Source: Patulibacter minatonensis DSM 18081 (GTDB lineage: Bacteria; Actinomycetota; Thermoleophilia; Solirubrobacterales; Solirubrobacteraceae). From it: 54,252 nucleotides of DNA. A program made the translations under genes and the position numbers. Shown piece by piece: positions 14,936-23,294 of this stretch (positions are counted from its first letter, which is position 1; the number at the start of each line of letters is the position of its first letter). The notes below the pieces were generated by a model. The model was not told the origin of the DNA. It saw only the letters and a program-made list of their open reading frames with translations, and did no database searches. Location: contig NZ_KI912613.1 of the NCBI RefSeq assembly GCF_000519325.1, positions 91,279 to 145,530 of the forward strand, read 5' to 3'.

Positions 14936-15558
14936 GCCCCGAGCGCGGCGCCAACACCCGTCGCACGCCGGTGCAGGAGCGGTCGGTGGCGACGGTCGAC
15001 GCGATCGTCGAGGCCGCGGCCCAGGTCTTCGCCCGCCACGGCTACGAGGCCGGCACCACGAACCGCATCGCCGAGCGCGCGGGCGTGTCGATCGGGACCG
15101 TCTACCAGTACTTCCCGGACAAGGACGCGATCCTCGTCGCCCTCGTCGAGGAGCACCTCGACGGCGCCCTCGCGGCGCTGACGCCGCTCCTGACCGACCT
15201 CGTCGTGCGGTCGCCGCCGGTCGAGGAGGGCATCCCGCGGATGCTGCAGGCGCTCGTCGAGCTGCACCGCCGGCACCCAGCGCTGCACCGCGTGCTCTTC
15301 GAGGAGGCGCCGCGCCCCGAGGCCCTGCGCCACCGGCTCGACCGCACCGTCGGTGCCGCGGTCGACGCCGTCACGGGCTACCTCGAATCCCGGCCCGAGG
15401 TCCTCCCGCCGGACCGCCGACTGGCCGCGCAGCTCGTCGTGCAGATCGGCGAGACCGTGACCCACAACCTCGTGATCAACCCGCGCGACGGCGCGGACCC
15501 CGAGTCGTACGTGCGCGAGACCGAGGTGCTGCTCGTGCGCTACCTCACCGGGCGCTGA
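14932..15558 (+). CDS. TetR/AcrR-family transcriptional regulator
   Basis: A 208-aa helix-turn-helix regulator. The DNA-binding domain is near the N terminus: VATVDAIVEAAAQVFARHGYEAGTTNRIAERAGVSIGTVYQYFPDKDAILVALV. The ligand domain resembles the TetR_C group with HPALHRVLFEEAPRPEALRHR, seen in many regulators of fatty-acid or xenobiotic genes. Frames reading further upstream are open but pass through the promoter. The gene precedes the aldo/keto reductase at 15660 by about 100 nt, a plausible target. Confidence 0.88.
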   Translation: MSPERGANTRRTPVQERSVATVDAIVEAAAQVFARHGYEAGTTNRIAERAGVSIGTVYQYFPDKDAILVALVEEHLDGALAALTPLLTDLVVRSPPVEEGIPRMLQALVELHRRHPALHRVLFEEAPRPEALRHRLDRTVGAAVDAVTGYLESRPEVLPPDRRLAAQLVVQIGETVTHNLVINPRDGADPESYVRETEVLLVRYLTGR

Positions 15559-15659
15559 GCGGCACGGCGCCACCCCCCGCCGGGACGTGCGTGCCCGGCA
15601 CGTCGTGCGCCTGCTCCGCAGCGTGCGACGCGCTGCCGTGATGGGTACTCGCCTGACCG

Positions 15660-16508
15660 ATGAGCCCGACCGAGACGACCCCCGCCCCCACCGTCCCCCT
15701 GGCCAACGGCGCCGTCATGCCGCGCCTGGGGCTCGGGACGTGGCCGCTGGACGACCGCGAGGCCGAGGCCGCCGTCGCCCAGGCGATCGGGATCGGCTAC
15801 CGCCTGATCGACACGGCGTTCAACTACGGCAACGAGGTCGGCGTCGGCCGGGGCCTCGCGGCGAGCGGCGTGAAGCGCGAGGAGCTGTTCGTCACGACGA
15901 AGCTCAACAAGGAGGACCACGGCGTCGACGAGGTCCAGCGGGCGTTCGAGCGCAGCGCCACGAAGCTGGACGTTGACTACATCGACCTGCTGCTGATCCA
16001 CTGGCCGAACCCGGCGCAGGACCGCTACGTCGACGCGTACCGCGGGCTCGTGCGGCTGCTGGAGGACGGCCGGGTGAGCGCGATCGGCGTCTCGAACTTC
16101 AAGCCCGCCCACGTCGACCGCGTGCTCGACGCGACCGGCGTGACGCCCGACGTCGACCAGATCGAGCTCGACCCGACGAGGACCCGCGTCGCCGAGCGCG
16201 CGTACCTGCGCCGGAAGGGGATCGTCTGCGAGTCGTGGAGCCCGCTCGGCGGACAGCACGCCGGACTGCGCGAGCACCCGACCGTCGCCCGGATCGCCGA
16301 GAAGCGCGGGAGGACGCCGGGGCAGATCATCCTGCGCTGGCACATGGAGCTCGGCCTCGTCACCGTCCCGAAGTCCGCCGACGCGACGCGGCAGCGCGAG
16401 AACCTCGAGGTCTTCGACTTCGCGCTGACCCGCGAGGAGATCGACGAGATCAGCGCCCTGGACCGCGGCGGCGAGGGTGTCACGGACTCCGACGCGTTCG
16501 GGCACTGA
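15660..16508 (+). CDS. Aldo/keto reductase (2,5-diketo-D-gluconate reductase-like)
   Basis: NADPH-dependent TIM-barrel reductase of 282 aa. The catalytic tetrad is visible: D and Y in LIDTAFNYGNE, K in VTTKLNKED, H in LLLIHWPNP. The cofactor segment VPKSADATRQRENLEVFDFALT is standard for the family. A -10-like TACTCG lies 8 nt before ATG 15660. It is stand-alone or follows the TetR gene; physiological substrate unknown. It ends 18 nt from a convergent small gene. Confidence 0.9.
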   Translation: MSPTETTPAPTVPLANGAVMPRLGLGTWPLDDREAEAAVAQAIGIGYRLIDTAFNYGNEVGVGRGLAASGVKREELFVTTKLNKEDHGVDEVQRAFERSATKLDVDYIDLLLIHWPNPAQDRYVDAYRGLVRLLEDGRVSAIGVSNFKPAHVDRVLDATGVTPDVDQIELDPTRTRVAERAYLRRKGIVCESWSPLGGQHAGLREHPTVARIAEKRGRTPGQIILRWHMELGLVTVPKSADATRQRENLEVFDFALTREEIDEISALDRGGEGVTDSDAFGH

Positions 16509-16526
16509 GGGCGTCGGCCCGCGGGC

Positions 16527-16730
16527 TCAGCCGCGCCGGCCGCGGAGGTCGCGCCCGGGACTCAGGAGGTCGACCATGCAGAGCACGAACCCGAGGACCG
16601 AGAGGATCGCTCCGAGCGGCTGGTCGGCGAGCACGACCACGAACAGGCCGAGCATGACGACGAGCGTCCCCAGCCTGCCCAGGGGTCCGCCGGGCCTGGG
16701 CTCGTCCTTGCCGTGCGTCACGTCCGCCAT
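16527..16730 (-). CDS. Small two-helix membrane protein
   Basis: A 67-aa protein with two predicted transmembrane helices (LGTLVVMLGLFVVVLA and LGAILSVLGFVLCMVDLL) joined by a tight turn and a basic C-terminal end (GRDLRGRRG), suggesting a hairpin with both ends cytoplasmic. ATG 16730 lies 6 nt after the minus-strand TAGACG (complement of 16737-16742), so a leaderless transcript is likely. Function unknown. Confidence 0.6.
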   Translation of the reverse strand: MADVTHGKDEPRPGGPLGRLGTLVVMLGLFVVVLADQPLGAILSVLGFVLCMVDLLSPGRDLRGRRG

Positions 16731-16790
16731 GTACGACGTCTACCCCGGTCCGCCGGGACGCATGTCCCGGAACGCCGCGCGGTCGCGGCC

Positions 16791-17999
16791 TCAGACGACC
16801 TGCGCCGCCGCGTGGCCCGACGCCCAGGCCCACTGGAAGTTGAACCCGCCCAGGTGGCCGGTGACGTCGAGGACCTCGCCGACGAAGTAGAGGCCGGGGC
16901 TCCTCAGCGACTCCATCGTCTTCGACGAGACCTCGCGGGTGTCGACGCCGCCCAGGGTGACCTCGGCCGTGCGGTACCCCTCGGTGCCGGCCGGCACGAC
17001 CCGCCACGCCGACAGCCGGTCCGCGATCGCCCGGAGCTCAGGTGGCGCGTGCTGCTTCATCGGCCGGTTCGTGAACCACCGGTCGGCGAGGAGGCCCGCC
17101 ATGCGCTTCGTGAAGACCTCGGCCAGGACGGTGCGCAGCTCGGCGTCGGGGCGTGTCGCCCGCCGGTCCTCCAGCCACTCCAGGGCGTCGCGGTCGGGCA
17201 GCAGGTCGATCTCGACGACGTCCCCGAGGTTCCAGAACGACGAGATCTGGAGGATCGAGGGGCCGCTCAGCCCGCGGTGGGTGAAGAGGAGGTTCTCGCG
17301 GAAGCTCTCGCCGCCGCAGCGGGCGACGCTGTCGACCGACGTCCCGGAGAGCTCCTCGCACAGCGGCTTCAGCTGGTCGGTGATGATGAACGGCACGAGA
17401 CCGGCGCGGGTCTCCCACACCTCGTGGCCGAACTGCCGCGCGACGTCGTAGCCGAAGCCGGTGGAGCCGAGCGTCGGGATCGACAGCCCGCCGGTGGCGA
17501 TCACGAGCGACTCGGTGACGACCTGCCCGATGTCGGTCCGCAGGTCGTAGCCGTCGTCGGTGCGCTCGATCCGGTGCACCCCGGTCTTCACGTGGAGCTC
17601 GACGCCGTGCTTCCGGCACTCGCCCAGCAGCATCTCGAGGATCGCCTTGGACCGGTCGTCGCAGAACAGCTGGCCGAGCTTCTTCTCGTGGTAGCCGACG
17701 CCGTGCTCGGTGACCATCCCGATGAAGTCCCACGGGGTGTACCGCGCCAGCGCCGACTTGCAGAAGTTCGGGTTGTGCGACGCGTAGTTCGCGGGCTCCG
17801 CCCACATGTTCGTGAAGTTGCAGCGGCCCCCGCCGGACATGAGGATCTTCTTGCCCGGCTTGTTCGAGCTCTCGATCACCACGACGCGCCGTCCGCGCGC
17901 GGCGGCGGTCAGGGCACACATGAGGCCGGCGGCACCGGCGCCGATGATCACCACGTCGGTGGAGCGCACTTCGTCCTCGGGCTCGGGGATCCCGGCCAC
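16791..17999 (-). CDS. BaiN/HI0933-family FAD-dependent oxidoreductase
   Basis: Flavoprotein of 402 aa. Landmarks are the N-terminal VVIIGAGAAGLMCALTAAARG, the family-specific KPGKKILMSGGGRCNFTN, ATGGLSIPTLGSTGFGYDVA, the middle THRGLSGPSILQISS and the C-terminal GLYFVGEVLDVTGHLGGFNFQWAWASG. These define the HI0933-like flavoprotein family, some of which reduce unsaturated bile-acid-type C-C bonds. The GTG at 17999 is the first possible start. The gene follows the secreted-protein gene at 18036 after 36 nt on the same strand. Substrate unknown. Confidence 0.92.
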   Translation of the reverse strand: MAGIPEPEDEVRSTDVVIIGAGAAGLMCALTAAARGRRVVVIESSNKPGKKILMSGGGRCNFTNMWAEPANYASHNPNFCKSALARYTPWDFIGMVTEHGVGYHEKKLGQLFCDDRSKAILEMLLGECRKHGVELHVKTGVHRIERTDDGYDLRTDIGQVVTESLVIATGGLSIPTLGSTGFGYDVARQFGHEVWETRAGLVPFIITDQLKPLCEELSGTSVDSVARCGGESFRENLLFTHRGLSGPSILQISSFWNLGDVVEIDLLPDRDALEWLEDRRATRPDAELRTVLAEVFTKRMAGLLADRWFTNRPMKQHAPPELRAIADRLSAWRVVPAGTEGYRTAEVTLGGVDTREVSSKTMESLRSPGLYFVGEVLDVTGHLGGFNFQWAWASGHAAAQVV

Positions 18000-18035
18000 G
18001 CAGGGTACGGCCGTCGGGTCGCGGGCGTGGGGCGC

Positions 18036-18854
18036 CTACCCGCACTCGTCGCCGGCCGGAGCGGGCAGCTCGGCGAACGCGAACGACGCGACGGGGCGTC
18101 CACCGAACGCCGGGACCCGGAGCCGGTGGACGAAGCTGCCGCCGCAACCGTCGTGCTCCCCGCCGACGACGAACCGCAGGCCGCGGGCGACCGTGGCGGC
18201 GTCCGTCGGCCCGGCGTCGCCGAGGAAGTACTGCCGCCCGCTGCGGTGGACGTCGGCGGGCGCGCCGTCCGCGTAGAACGAGGTCGCCGGCTCGTCGACG
18301 GACTCCACGGCGAGCCCGACGACGCCGCGGGCGGTCACCCACGCGGTCCCCAGGTCGGTGGTCAGCAGCCGGACCACCCGGTCCTCCGCGGCGGCGACGC
18401 CCTCACGGGCCACGGCGGCGCGGGACGTCCTGAGCCACCGCCGGCCGGACGCGACGTCCACCGTGTCGATCCTGTCGCTCGGCACCCCGGCGTCCGACCG
18501 GGTGGCCGTGGTCCAGGCGACGGTGCCGTCGCCGACGGCGACCTGCGTCGCGGGCGACCACGGGCCGAGCACGCGGACGTGGCGTCGCTCGCCCGACCCG
18601 CGGGTGCAGGCCTTCATCGTCGTGCCCTCGCGCCAGACGCGCAGGTTCGGGGCCGTGTCCTTCGCGAGCGTGCGGCCGACCGTCGGGCACGGTGCGGGCC
18701 GGACGGCTGCCCCGGCGGGGGTGGCCGACGCTCCGGAGAGGACCGCGACGAGCGCCACGGCGGCGGGGAGGCCGGCGAGGACGAGCCGGGACGACGGTCG
18801 TCCGGCCGACGCATGGTCGTGGGTCGTGCGGAGGGACGTCGTGGTGCGGGGCAT
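18036..18854 (-). CDS. Secreted hypothetical protein
   Basis: A 272-aa protein with a long basic N region and a Sec-type signal (SRLVLAGLPAAVALVAVLSGASATPAGAA). The mature part has repeated beta-like segments (RVLGPWSPATQVAVGDGTVAWTT, RIDTVDVASGRRWLRTSR, VRLLTTDLGTAWVTARGVVGLAV) that read like blades of a propeller or WD-type repeat domain, and four cysteines that could form disulfides. ATG 18854 is chosen because it precedes the signal directly; a frame beginning at 18929 adds 25 uncharacteristic residues. No family recognised. Confidence 0.7.
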   Translation of the reverse strand: MPRTTTSLRTTHDHASAGRPSSRLVLAGLPAAVALVAVLSGASATPAGAAVRPAPCPTVGRTLAKDTAPNLRVWREGTTMKACTRGSGERRHVRVLGPWSPATQVAVGDGTVAWTTATRSDAGVPSDRIDTVDVASGRRWLRTSRAAVAREGVAAAEDRVVRLLTTDLGTAWVTARGVVGLAVESVDEPATSFYADGAPADVHRSGRQYFLGDAGPTDAATVARGLRFVVGGEHDGCGGSFVHRLRVPAFGGRPVASFAFAELPAPAGDECG

Positions 18855-18977
18855 GGAGGGTTCCGGGGAGCGGCGGGCGGTCCGACGACTCTCGCGGGTC
18901 TCCGCCGCACCCGACACGTCAGGCGTCACGCCCGCACCGCTCCGTGGGTCACGCGGGCCGGGAGGGCCCCCGGCGGC

Positions 18978-19661
18978 TCAGCCCCCGAGCAGCCCGGAGA
19001 CCAGCGGGAGCCCCGGGAGCAGCGGCGCCGGGGTCGGCGTGGGCGACGGGGCGGGGGTGCTCGGCGTCGGGATCGCGCCCGTCGGCCCCGGAGGGGTCAC
19101 CGGCCCGGGCACCGTCGGCGACGCGGGCGGGGCGGGGGCGCGCCGGATCAGCTTCTGCCCCCGGTCCCGCCGCGAGTTGCCGCGGCGGAACCGCGGGTTC
19201 TGCGCGTTCAGGCCGCGGATCATCCGCCGGTACGCCGTGCGGTAGGTGCGCTCGGACCGGGCGTTCGTCATCCCGCGGATGCCGCGACGGAACGCGACGA
19301 CCGTCCCGTGCGCCGCGGCGGAGAGGTCCCCGTGGGCCCGGAGGACCAGCGTCCGGCCCCGGGCGGCGTCGGAGGTCTGGGGCGTCTGGGCCCGGTAGCT
19401 GCGGCGCAGGCCGTCGACGCTGCGCTCGATCCGCGCGTAGTGGTTCGTGACGCGCCGGAGGAAGCGGATGTACGCCGGGAACGACTTCGAGCTCGGTGCC
19501 CGCAGGCGCTTCTCCGCCGCGTTCAACCGGTTGCTGACCGCGACGTCGCGCTTGACGACCTCGCGGAGTCCGTCGTCGCTTGCGGCGGCGACCGCCGGTG
19601 GTCCGAGCAGGCCGAGGAGGACCACGAGGACGACGGAGAACCACCGGTGGGACGCACGCAT
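18978..19661 (-). CDS. Secreted helical protein with Pro-rich C-terminal tail
   Basis: A 227-aa protein with a signal peptide (MRASHRWFSVVLVVLLGLLGPPAVAAAS), a central helical, basic region (about residues 30-165) and a 55-residue proline/threonine-rich tail (TVPGPVTPPGPTGAIPTP...) ending in a hydrophobic LLPGLPLVSGLLGG. Such tails often lie in or across the cell wall. An ATG six codons upstream (19679) is an alternative start. Family not recognised. Confidence 0.65.
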   Translation of the reverse strand: MRASHRWFSVVLVVLLGLLGPPAVAAASDDGLREVVKRDVAVSNRLNAAEKRLRAPSSKSFPAYIRFLRRVTNHYARIERSVDGLRRSYRAQTPQTSDAARGRTLVLRAHGDLSAAAHGTVVAFRRGIRGMTNARSERTYRTAYRRMIRGLNAQNPRFRRGNSRRDRGQKLIRRAPAPPASPTVPGPVTPPGPTGAIPTPSTPAPSPTPTPAPLLPGLPLVSGLLGG

Positions 19662-19869
19662 GCGGCGCAGGGTAGCCACCGCGGCGCCACGCGACGGGGC
19701 TGCCGGACGACCGTCGTACCGGGTGCGCCGCGGTCCGCGCCGGCGGAGACGGCCGTCGATCCGTGACGCCCGAGCCGGCGCGTCGTCGGCCGGCCGACGG
19801 GCCGGTGGATGGCCGGCGTCGCGCGCAAACCTCTCCCCGCCGCCGTGTCCGCCGACCTAGGGTCGGGGC

Positions 19870-20286
19870 ATGAGCACGACGAACAGGACGCCGCTGCAGG
19901 TGGTGCAGCACGAGGTCGAGCGCTGGGCGACGAGCTACGACGAGCTCCGCGCGTCGTTCCGCGACCTGCTGGGCGACGAGGGCGAGTACCTCTGCCAGCA
20001 GGACATGCCGCTCCTCCGCGGCGCCGACCAGGCGCTCGAGGCCATCACGGGGTTCCACGAGGGCTTCGGCGTGGAGACCATCGAGGTCGACTGGGTCGAG
20101 ATCGAGCAGGTCGGGAACACCGTCTGGAACGAGCGCGTCGACCACATGGTCGACGCCGCCGGCGAGCGGTTCCTCGCGATCCCGATCGCCGGGTTCTTCC
20201 GGTTCGACGACGCCGGCACGCTGACCGCGTGGCGCGACTACTGGGACATGCGCAAGCTCCTGGCGCTCGCGCCGGAGGCGACGTAG
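19870..20286 (+). CDS. Limonene-1,2-epoxide hydrolase-like (SnoaL-fold) protein
   Basis: A 138-aa NTF2/SnoaL-fold protein. The segment VWNERVDHMVDAAGERFLAIPIAGFFRFDDAGTLTAWRDYWD carries the Asp-Arg-Asp arrangement of limonene-1,2-epoxide hydrolases (D in ERVD, R and D in WRDYWD), so an epoxide-opening role is plausible; the natural substrate is unknown. ATG 19870 lies 6 nt after TAGGGT (19858-19863), a leaderless promoter. The following gene starts 48 nt downstream. Confidence 0.8.
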   Translation: MSTTNRTPLQVVQHEVERWATSYDELRASFRDLLGDEGEYLCQQDMPLLRGADQALEAITGFHEGFGVETIEVDWVEIEQVGNTVWNERVDHMVDAAGERFLAIPIAGFFRFDDAGTLTAWRDYWDMRKLLALAPEAT

Positions 20287-20333
20287 GCGGGGCCGGGTCG
20301 CCGGACGCGGAGCCGATCGTCGGAGCGCTCCCC

Positions 20334-20900
20334 GTGGTCGGCCGGATCCTGCTGCGAAGGTCCCGTCGGGCGAAGGTGGCGGCCCTCGTCGGTCTGCTGA
20401 CCGTGGTCGCCGCGATCGCCCTCGTCGTGGCGACCGCCGGACACTCCCGGCTCGACGAGGTGCGCGAGGCGGTGCGGTTCTCCGGGTGCGACGAGGTCCG
20501 GCCGTCCCGGGACCCCGCGGTCGCCCGATGGACGGCCGCGGTCGAGACGGAGACCGACGCCTGCGAGAACCTCGGCCCCTTGTTCACCTACGCACGGTTC
20601 CCCGACGAGGCCGCGCTGCGCTCGGACCTGCTGCGGCACCCACCGTCGTCGGCCGTGTGCCTCATCGACGACACCGAGGTCCTCATGACGGACCTCATCC
20701 ACGGCGGCGACGTCGAGGCGTGCCACCGCCTGCACGGCGTCGTCGTGTCGCGCACCGAGCACGTCGCGCCGGCCAGGGGCCTGTCGCTCGACGCGATCGA
20801 CCGCAGCGGCGCGCGCTTCGAGCGCCAGGCGTCGGTGGCCATGGGCCACGCGCTGCGCCGCCACTGGGACCGCCATCCCCTCGGGGGACGGCCGAAATAG
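20334..20900 (+). CDS. Membrane-anchored hypothetical protein
   Basis: A 188-aa protein with a basic N end (GRILLRRSRRAK) followed by one transmembrane helix (VAALVGLLTVVAAIALVVATAG) and an extracytoplasmic domain containing paired cysteines (FSGCDEV, DACENLG, AVCLIDD, EACHRLHG), which probably form disulfides. GTG 20334 has GGAG 8 nt upstream. It probably is cotranscribed with the limonene-epoxide-hydrolase-like gene. Function unknown. Confidence 0.6.
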   Translation: MVGRILLRRSRRAKVAALVGLLTVVAAIALVVATAGHSRLDEVREAVRFSGCDEVRPSRDPAVARWTAAVETETDACENLGPLFTYARFPDEAALRSDLLRHPPSSAVCLIDDTEVLMTDLIHGGDVEACHRLHGVVVSRTEHVAPARGLSLDAIDRSGARFERQASVAMGHALRRHWDRHPLGGRPK

Positions 20901-21013
20901 TCGGCGCCGCGCGTCGAGGAACGGCCGCGGCAGTCGGTGCCGCGTGTCGGGCGCCTTGGCCGCTTGCGCTGTACGCTGATGCCGCACCGCTCCTGCCGGA
21001 TCGTGGAACCCAC

Positions 21014-21730
21014 ATGCTCACGCCCCTCACGCGCACGTCGGTCGCCATCGTGGCGGGCCTCGCGATCTCGACATCGCCCGGCGGCGCGGGAGCCGCCGCC
21101 GGAGAGACGATCGCGGTCTCCAGGAGCGGCGGGACGATCACCGTGGTCGGCACGAGCGGGGCGGACTCGATCACGGTCGAGCAGCTCGACCGCTCCGTCA
21201 CGTTCTCCGTGAACGCGCCCGCGGCGTTCACGATCGGCGCCGGGTGCTCGGGCCGGGAGCAGCAGGTCGTCTGTCCGTCCGCCAAGGCCCTGCGCGTGCG
21301 GCTCGGCGGCGGGGCCGACCGCTTCCGCGACTTCAACGACCCGCGGTACCGGCTCACGCTCGACGGCGGAGCGGGGGACGACGACGTCCTGACGACCACG
21401 AGCGAGGCGCTCCGCCTGACCGGGGGCGACGGGGACGACCGGCTGCACGTCGACGAGGCCGGGTCCCACGCGCGCACGCTGCTCGGCGGCGCCGGCGACG
21501 ACGATCTGTTCGGCGGCTACGGCAACGCGCAGAGCACCGCCAGGGGGACCGTCGACGGCGGCGCGGGCGACGACCGGGTCGTCGGCGGCGCCGGGGTCGA
21601 CCGGATCCGCGGCGGCGCCAGGAACGACGCCGTCACCAGTCGCGACGGCCACCGGGACCGGGTGGACTGCGGGCCGGGCCGCGACACGATCGAGGCCGAC
21701 CGGCGCGACGTCGTGCGGCGCTGCCCGTAG
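21014..21730 (+). CDS. Secreted RTX-like calcium-binding repeat protein
   Basis: A 238-aa protein with a Sec signal (RTSVAIVAGLAISTSPGGAGAAAG) and a C-terminal array of glycine/aspartate nonapeptides (LDGGAGDDDV, LTGGDGDDRL, LLGGAGDDDL, VDGGAGDDRV, VGGAGVDRIRGGARNDAV) that would fold into a calcium-loaded beta-roll. The preceding part repeats short beta strands (ITVVGTSGADSITVEQ). It is small compared with haemolysins and has no type I secretion neighbours, so it is probably Sec-exported and cell-surface associated. A -10 TACGCT near 20971 would give a 5' UTR of roughly 30-35 nt. Confidence 0.8.
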   Translation: MLTPLTRTSVAIVAGLAISTSPGGAGAAAGETIAVSRSGGTITVVGTSGADSITVEQLDRSVTFSVNAPAAFTIGAGCSGREQQVVCPSAKALRVRLGGGADRFRDFNDPRYRLTLDGGAGDDDVLTTTSEALRLTGGDGDDRLHVDEAGSHARTLLGGAGDDDLFGGYGNAQSTARGTVDGGAGDDRVVGGAGVDRIRGGARNDAVTSRDGHRDRVDCGPGRDTIEADRRDVVRRCP

Positions 21731-21757
21731 ACGCCGGCGCCCTGCGACCGACCCCCG

Positions 21758-22537
21758 TCAGACCGCGGGGTGCTCGCCGCCGTCGACGATCAGACTCGTG
21801 CCCGTGACCCACTGCGCGCGGTCGGAGAGCAGGTAGGCGACGGCCTCCGCGATGTCGCGCGGGTCGCCCGGGCGGCCGAGAGGGATCGCCCTCGTCGTGT
21901 CGGCCAGGGAGATCCCCTGCGCGTCGGCGAAGTCCTGGCGGATCGCGTCGGCGCCGGGCGTGAGCACGTTGCCGGGGGTCACGGTGCTGACGCGGATGCC
22001 GGCCGGTGCCAGCTCCGCGGCGAGCGCCTTGCCGTAGGAGATCAGCGCGGCCTTCGCGGCGCCGTAGTGGATGAGCGCCGGCGGTGGCGTGAGCGCCGCG
22101 ACCGACGAGATGTTCACGATCGCCGCGCCCGCGCCGGAGTCCCGCAGGGCCGGGAGCAGCGCGTTGTTCAGGCGGACGGCCGACAGGTAGTTCAGGTGCA
22201 GCGCGTCGAGCCACTCCTCGTCCGGGATCGCGTCGGCCCCGCCGAGGTGCGCCCGGGCCGCACCCGCGTTGTTGACCACGAGGTCGACGCCGCCCAGCGC
22301 GTCGAGCGCCGCGGTCGCGAACGCCCGGACGCCGGCGACGGTGCTGCTGTCGCCGGTGATGAACGTGGCGCCCGGGGGCGTCGTGTCGGTGGGGGTGCGC
22401 GCGCCGGTGACGACGGTGGCGCCGCCGTCGAGCAGGCGCTGGACGATGGCCGCGCCGATGCCGCGCGAGCCTCCCGTCACGACGGCACGCCGGCCGGCGA
22501 ACTCGGTGGGGTCGGGCGATGCGATGGTTCTGAACAT
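21758..22537 (-). CDS. Short-chain dehydrogenase/reductase (SDR)
   Basis: Classical SDR of 259 aa. NAD(P)-binding TGGSRGIG, NNAG, catalytic S in NISSVAAL, and YGAAK (Y-x-x-x-K) are all present, with the C-terminal DPRDIAEAVAYLLSDRAQWVTGTSLIVDGG typical of FabG-like oxidoreductases. ATG 22537 (MFRTIAS) is preferred: on the minus strand -35 TTGAAC, an 18-nt spacer and -10 AATATT place the transcript start at this codon. The gene is divergent from a TetR regulator and shares with it the operator at 22531-22573, the left arm of which includes the start codon itself. Confidence 0.9.
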   Translation of the reverse strand: MFRTIASPDPTEFAGRRAVVTGGSRGIGAAIVQRLLDGGATVVTGARTPTDTTPPGATFITGDSSTVAGVRAFATAALDALGGVDLVVNNAGAARAHLGGADAIPDEEWLDALHLNYLSAVRLNNALLPALRDSGAGAAIVNISSVAALTPPPALIHYGAAKAALISYGKALAAELAPAGIRVSTVTPGNVLTPGADAIRQDFADAQGISLADTTRAIPLGRPGDPRDIAEAVAYLLSDRAQWVTGTSLIVDGGEHPAV

Positions 22538-22573
22538 ACGGTCCAATATTGCACATTCTGGACCGTATGTTCA
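22531..22573. promoter_or_regulatory. TetR operator, 14-bp perfect inverted repeat between divergent genes
   Basis: TGAACATACGGTCC (22531-22544) and GGACCGTATGTTCA (22560-22573) are perfect arms around a 15-nt AT-rich centre. The arms overlap the -35 and start codon of the SDR gene and lie just upstream of the TetR gene's -10 TAGGAT (22582-22587), so one regulator could block both directions. Confidence 0.8.
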
Positions 22574-22594
22574 AAACGGCGTAGGATGCGGGGC

Positions 22595-23185
22595 ATGGGA
22601 CGTCCGCGGAAGTTCGATGAGCGCGAGGTCGTGGTCGCCGCACGGCGGCAGTTCAACGAGACCGGGTTCCACGGCACCTCGGTCGACGAGCTCTCGCGGG
22701 CCACCGGCCTGAGCAAGGGCAGCCTGTACGGGGCGTTCGGGGACAAGGAGGGCCTGTTCCGCCGCGTGTTCGACGACTACTGCGCGGGGACCGACGAGGG
22801 TGCCGCGTCGCGCCTGGAGGGCCCCGAGGACGAGGCGCTGGACCGCGCGCGCGACTGGCTCCGGACGACCGCCCGCAGCACCGACCCCCGGGGCTGCCTG
22901 CTGGCGAAGGGCACCGCGGAGCTCGCGTCGGAGAACCCGGCGGTCGCGGCGCGCGCCAACGCCGCGTACACGACCCTGCTCGCGGGATGCCGCGGCCTGA
23001 TCGAGCAGGCGCAGCGCGCCGGCCGCGTCGACCCCGGGGCCGACGCTGCGGCGCTCGGCGGCGTGCTCCTCACGACGCAGCGCGGGCTCGAGGCGCTCGG
23101 CAGGGCCGGCGTCGACCCGTCCGTGCGGCTCGCGATCGCCGACGCGACGATCGACGGCATCGCGGCGTCCCGGCCCTCGGGGTGA
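22595..23185 (+). CDS. TetR/AcrR-family regulator of the divergent SDR gene
   Basis: A 196-aa regulator. The N-terminal MGRPRKFDEREVVVAARRQFNETGFHGTSVDELSRATGLSKGSLYGAFGDKEGLFRRV is a typical TetR helix-turn-helix, and the C-terminal part (STDPRGCLLAKGTAELA...) resembles the NemR/YxaF-like group whose cysteine in the GCL motif often senses electrophiles. ATG 22595 lies 7 nt after TAGGAT, a leaderless promoter. Autoregulation and repression of the SDR through the shared operator are likely inferences. Confidence 0.9.
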   Translation: MGRPRKFDEREVVVAARRQFNETGFHGTSVDELSRATGLSKGSLYGAFGDKEGLFRRVFDDYCAGTDEGAASRLEGPEDEALDRARDWLRTTARSTDPRGCLLAKGTAELASENPAVAARANAAYTTLLAGCRGLIEQAQRAGRVDPGADAAALGGVLLTTQRGLEALGRAGVDPSVRLAIADATIDGIAASRPSG

Positions 23186-23294
23186 AGCGACCGCCGCGCG
23201 GAGGCGCCGCGCGGCGGACCGCGGCTGGACGGACGACGGAGCCCGGACCACGGACCGACTCCCGCCCCTCCGACTGCCCCTATCGTCGGAAGCG

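Noticed and set aside
22532-22546. TTG at 22546 as SDR start
   Set aside because: It lies inside the -10/+1 region and the operator; ATG 22537 coincides with the predicted transcript start.
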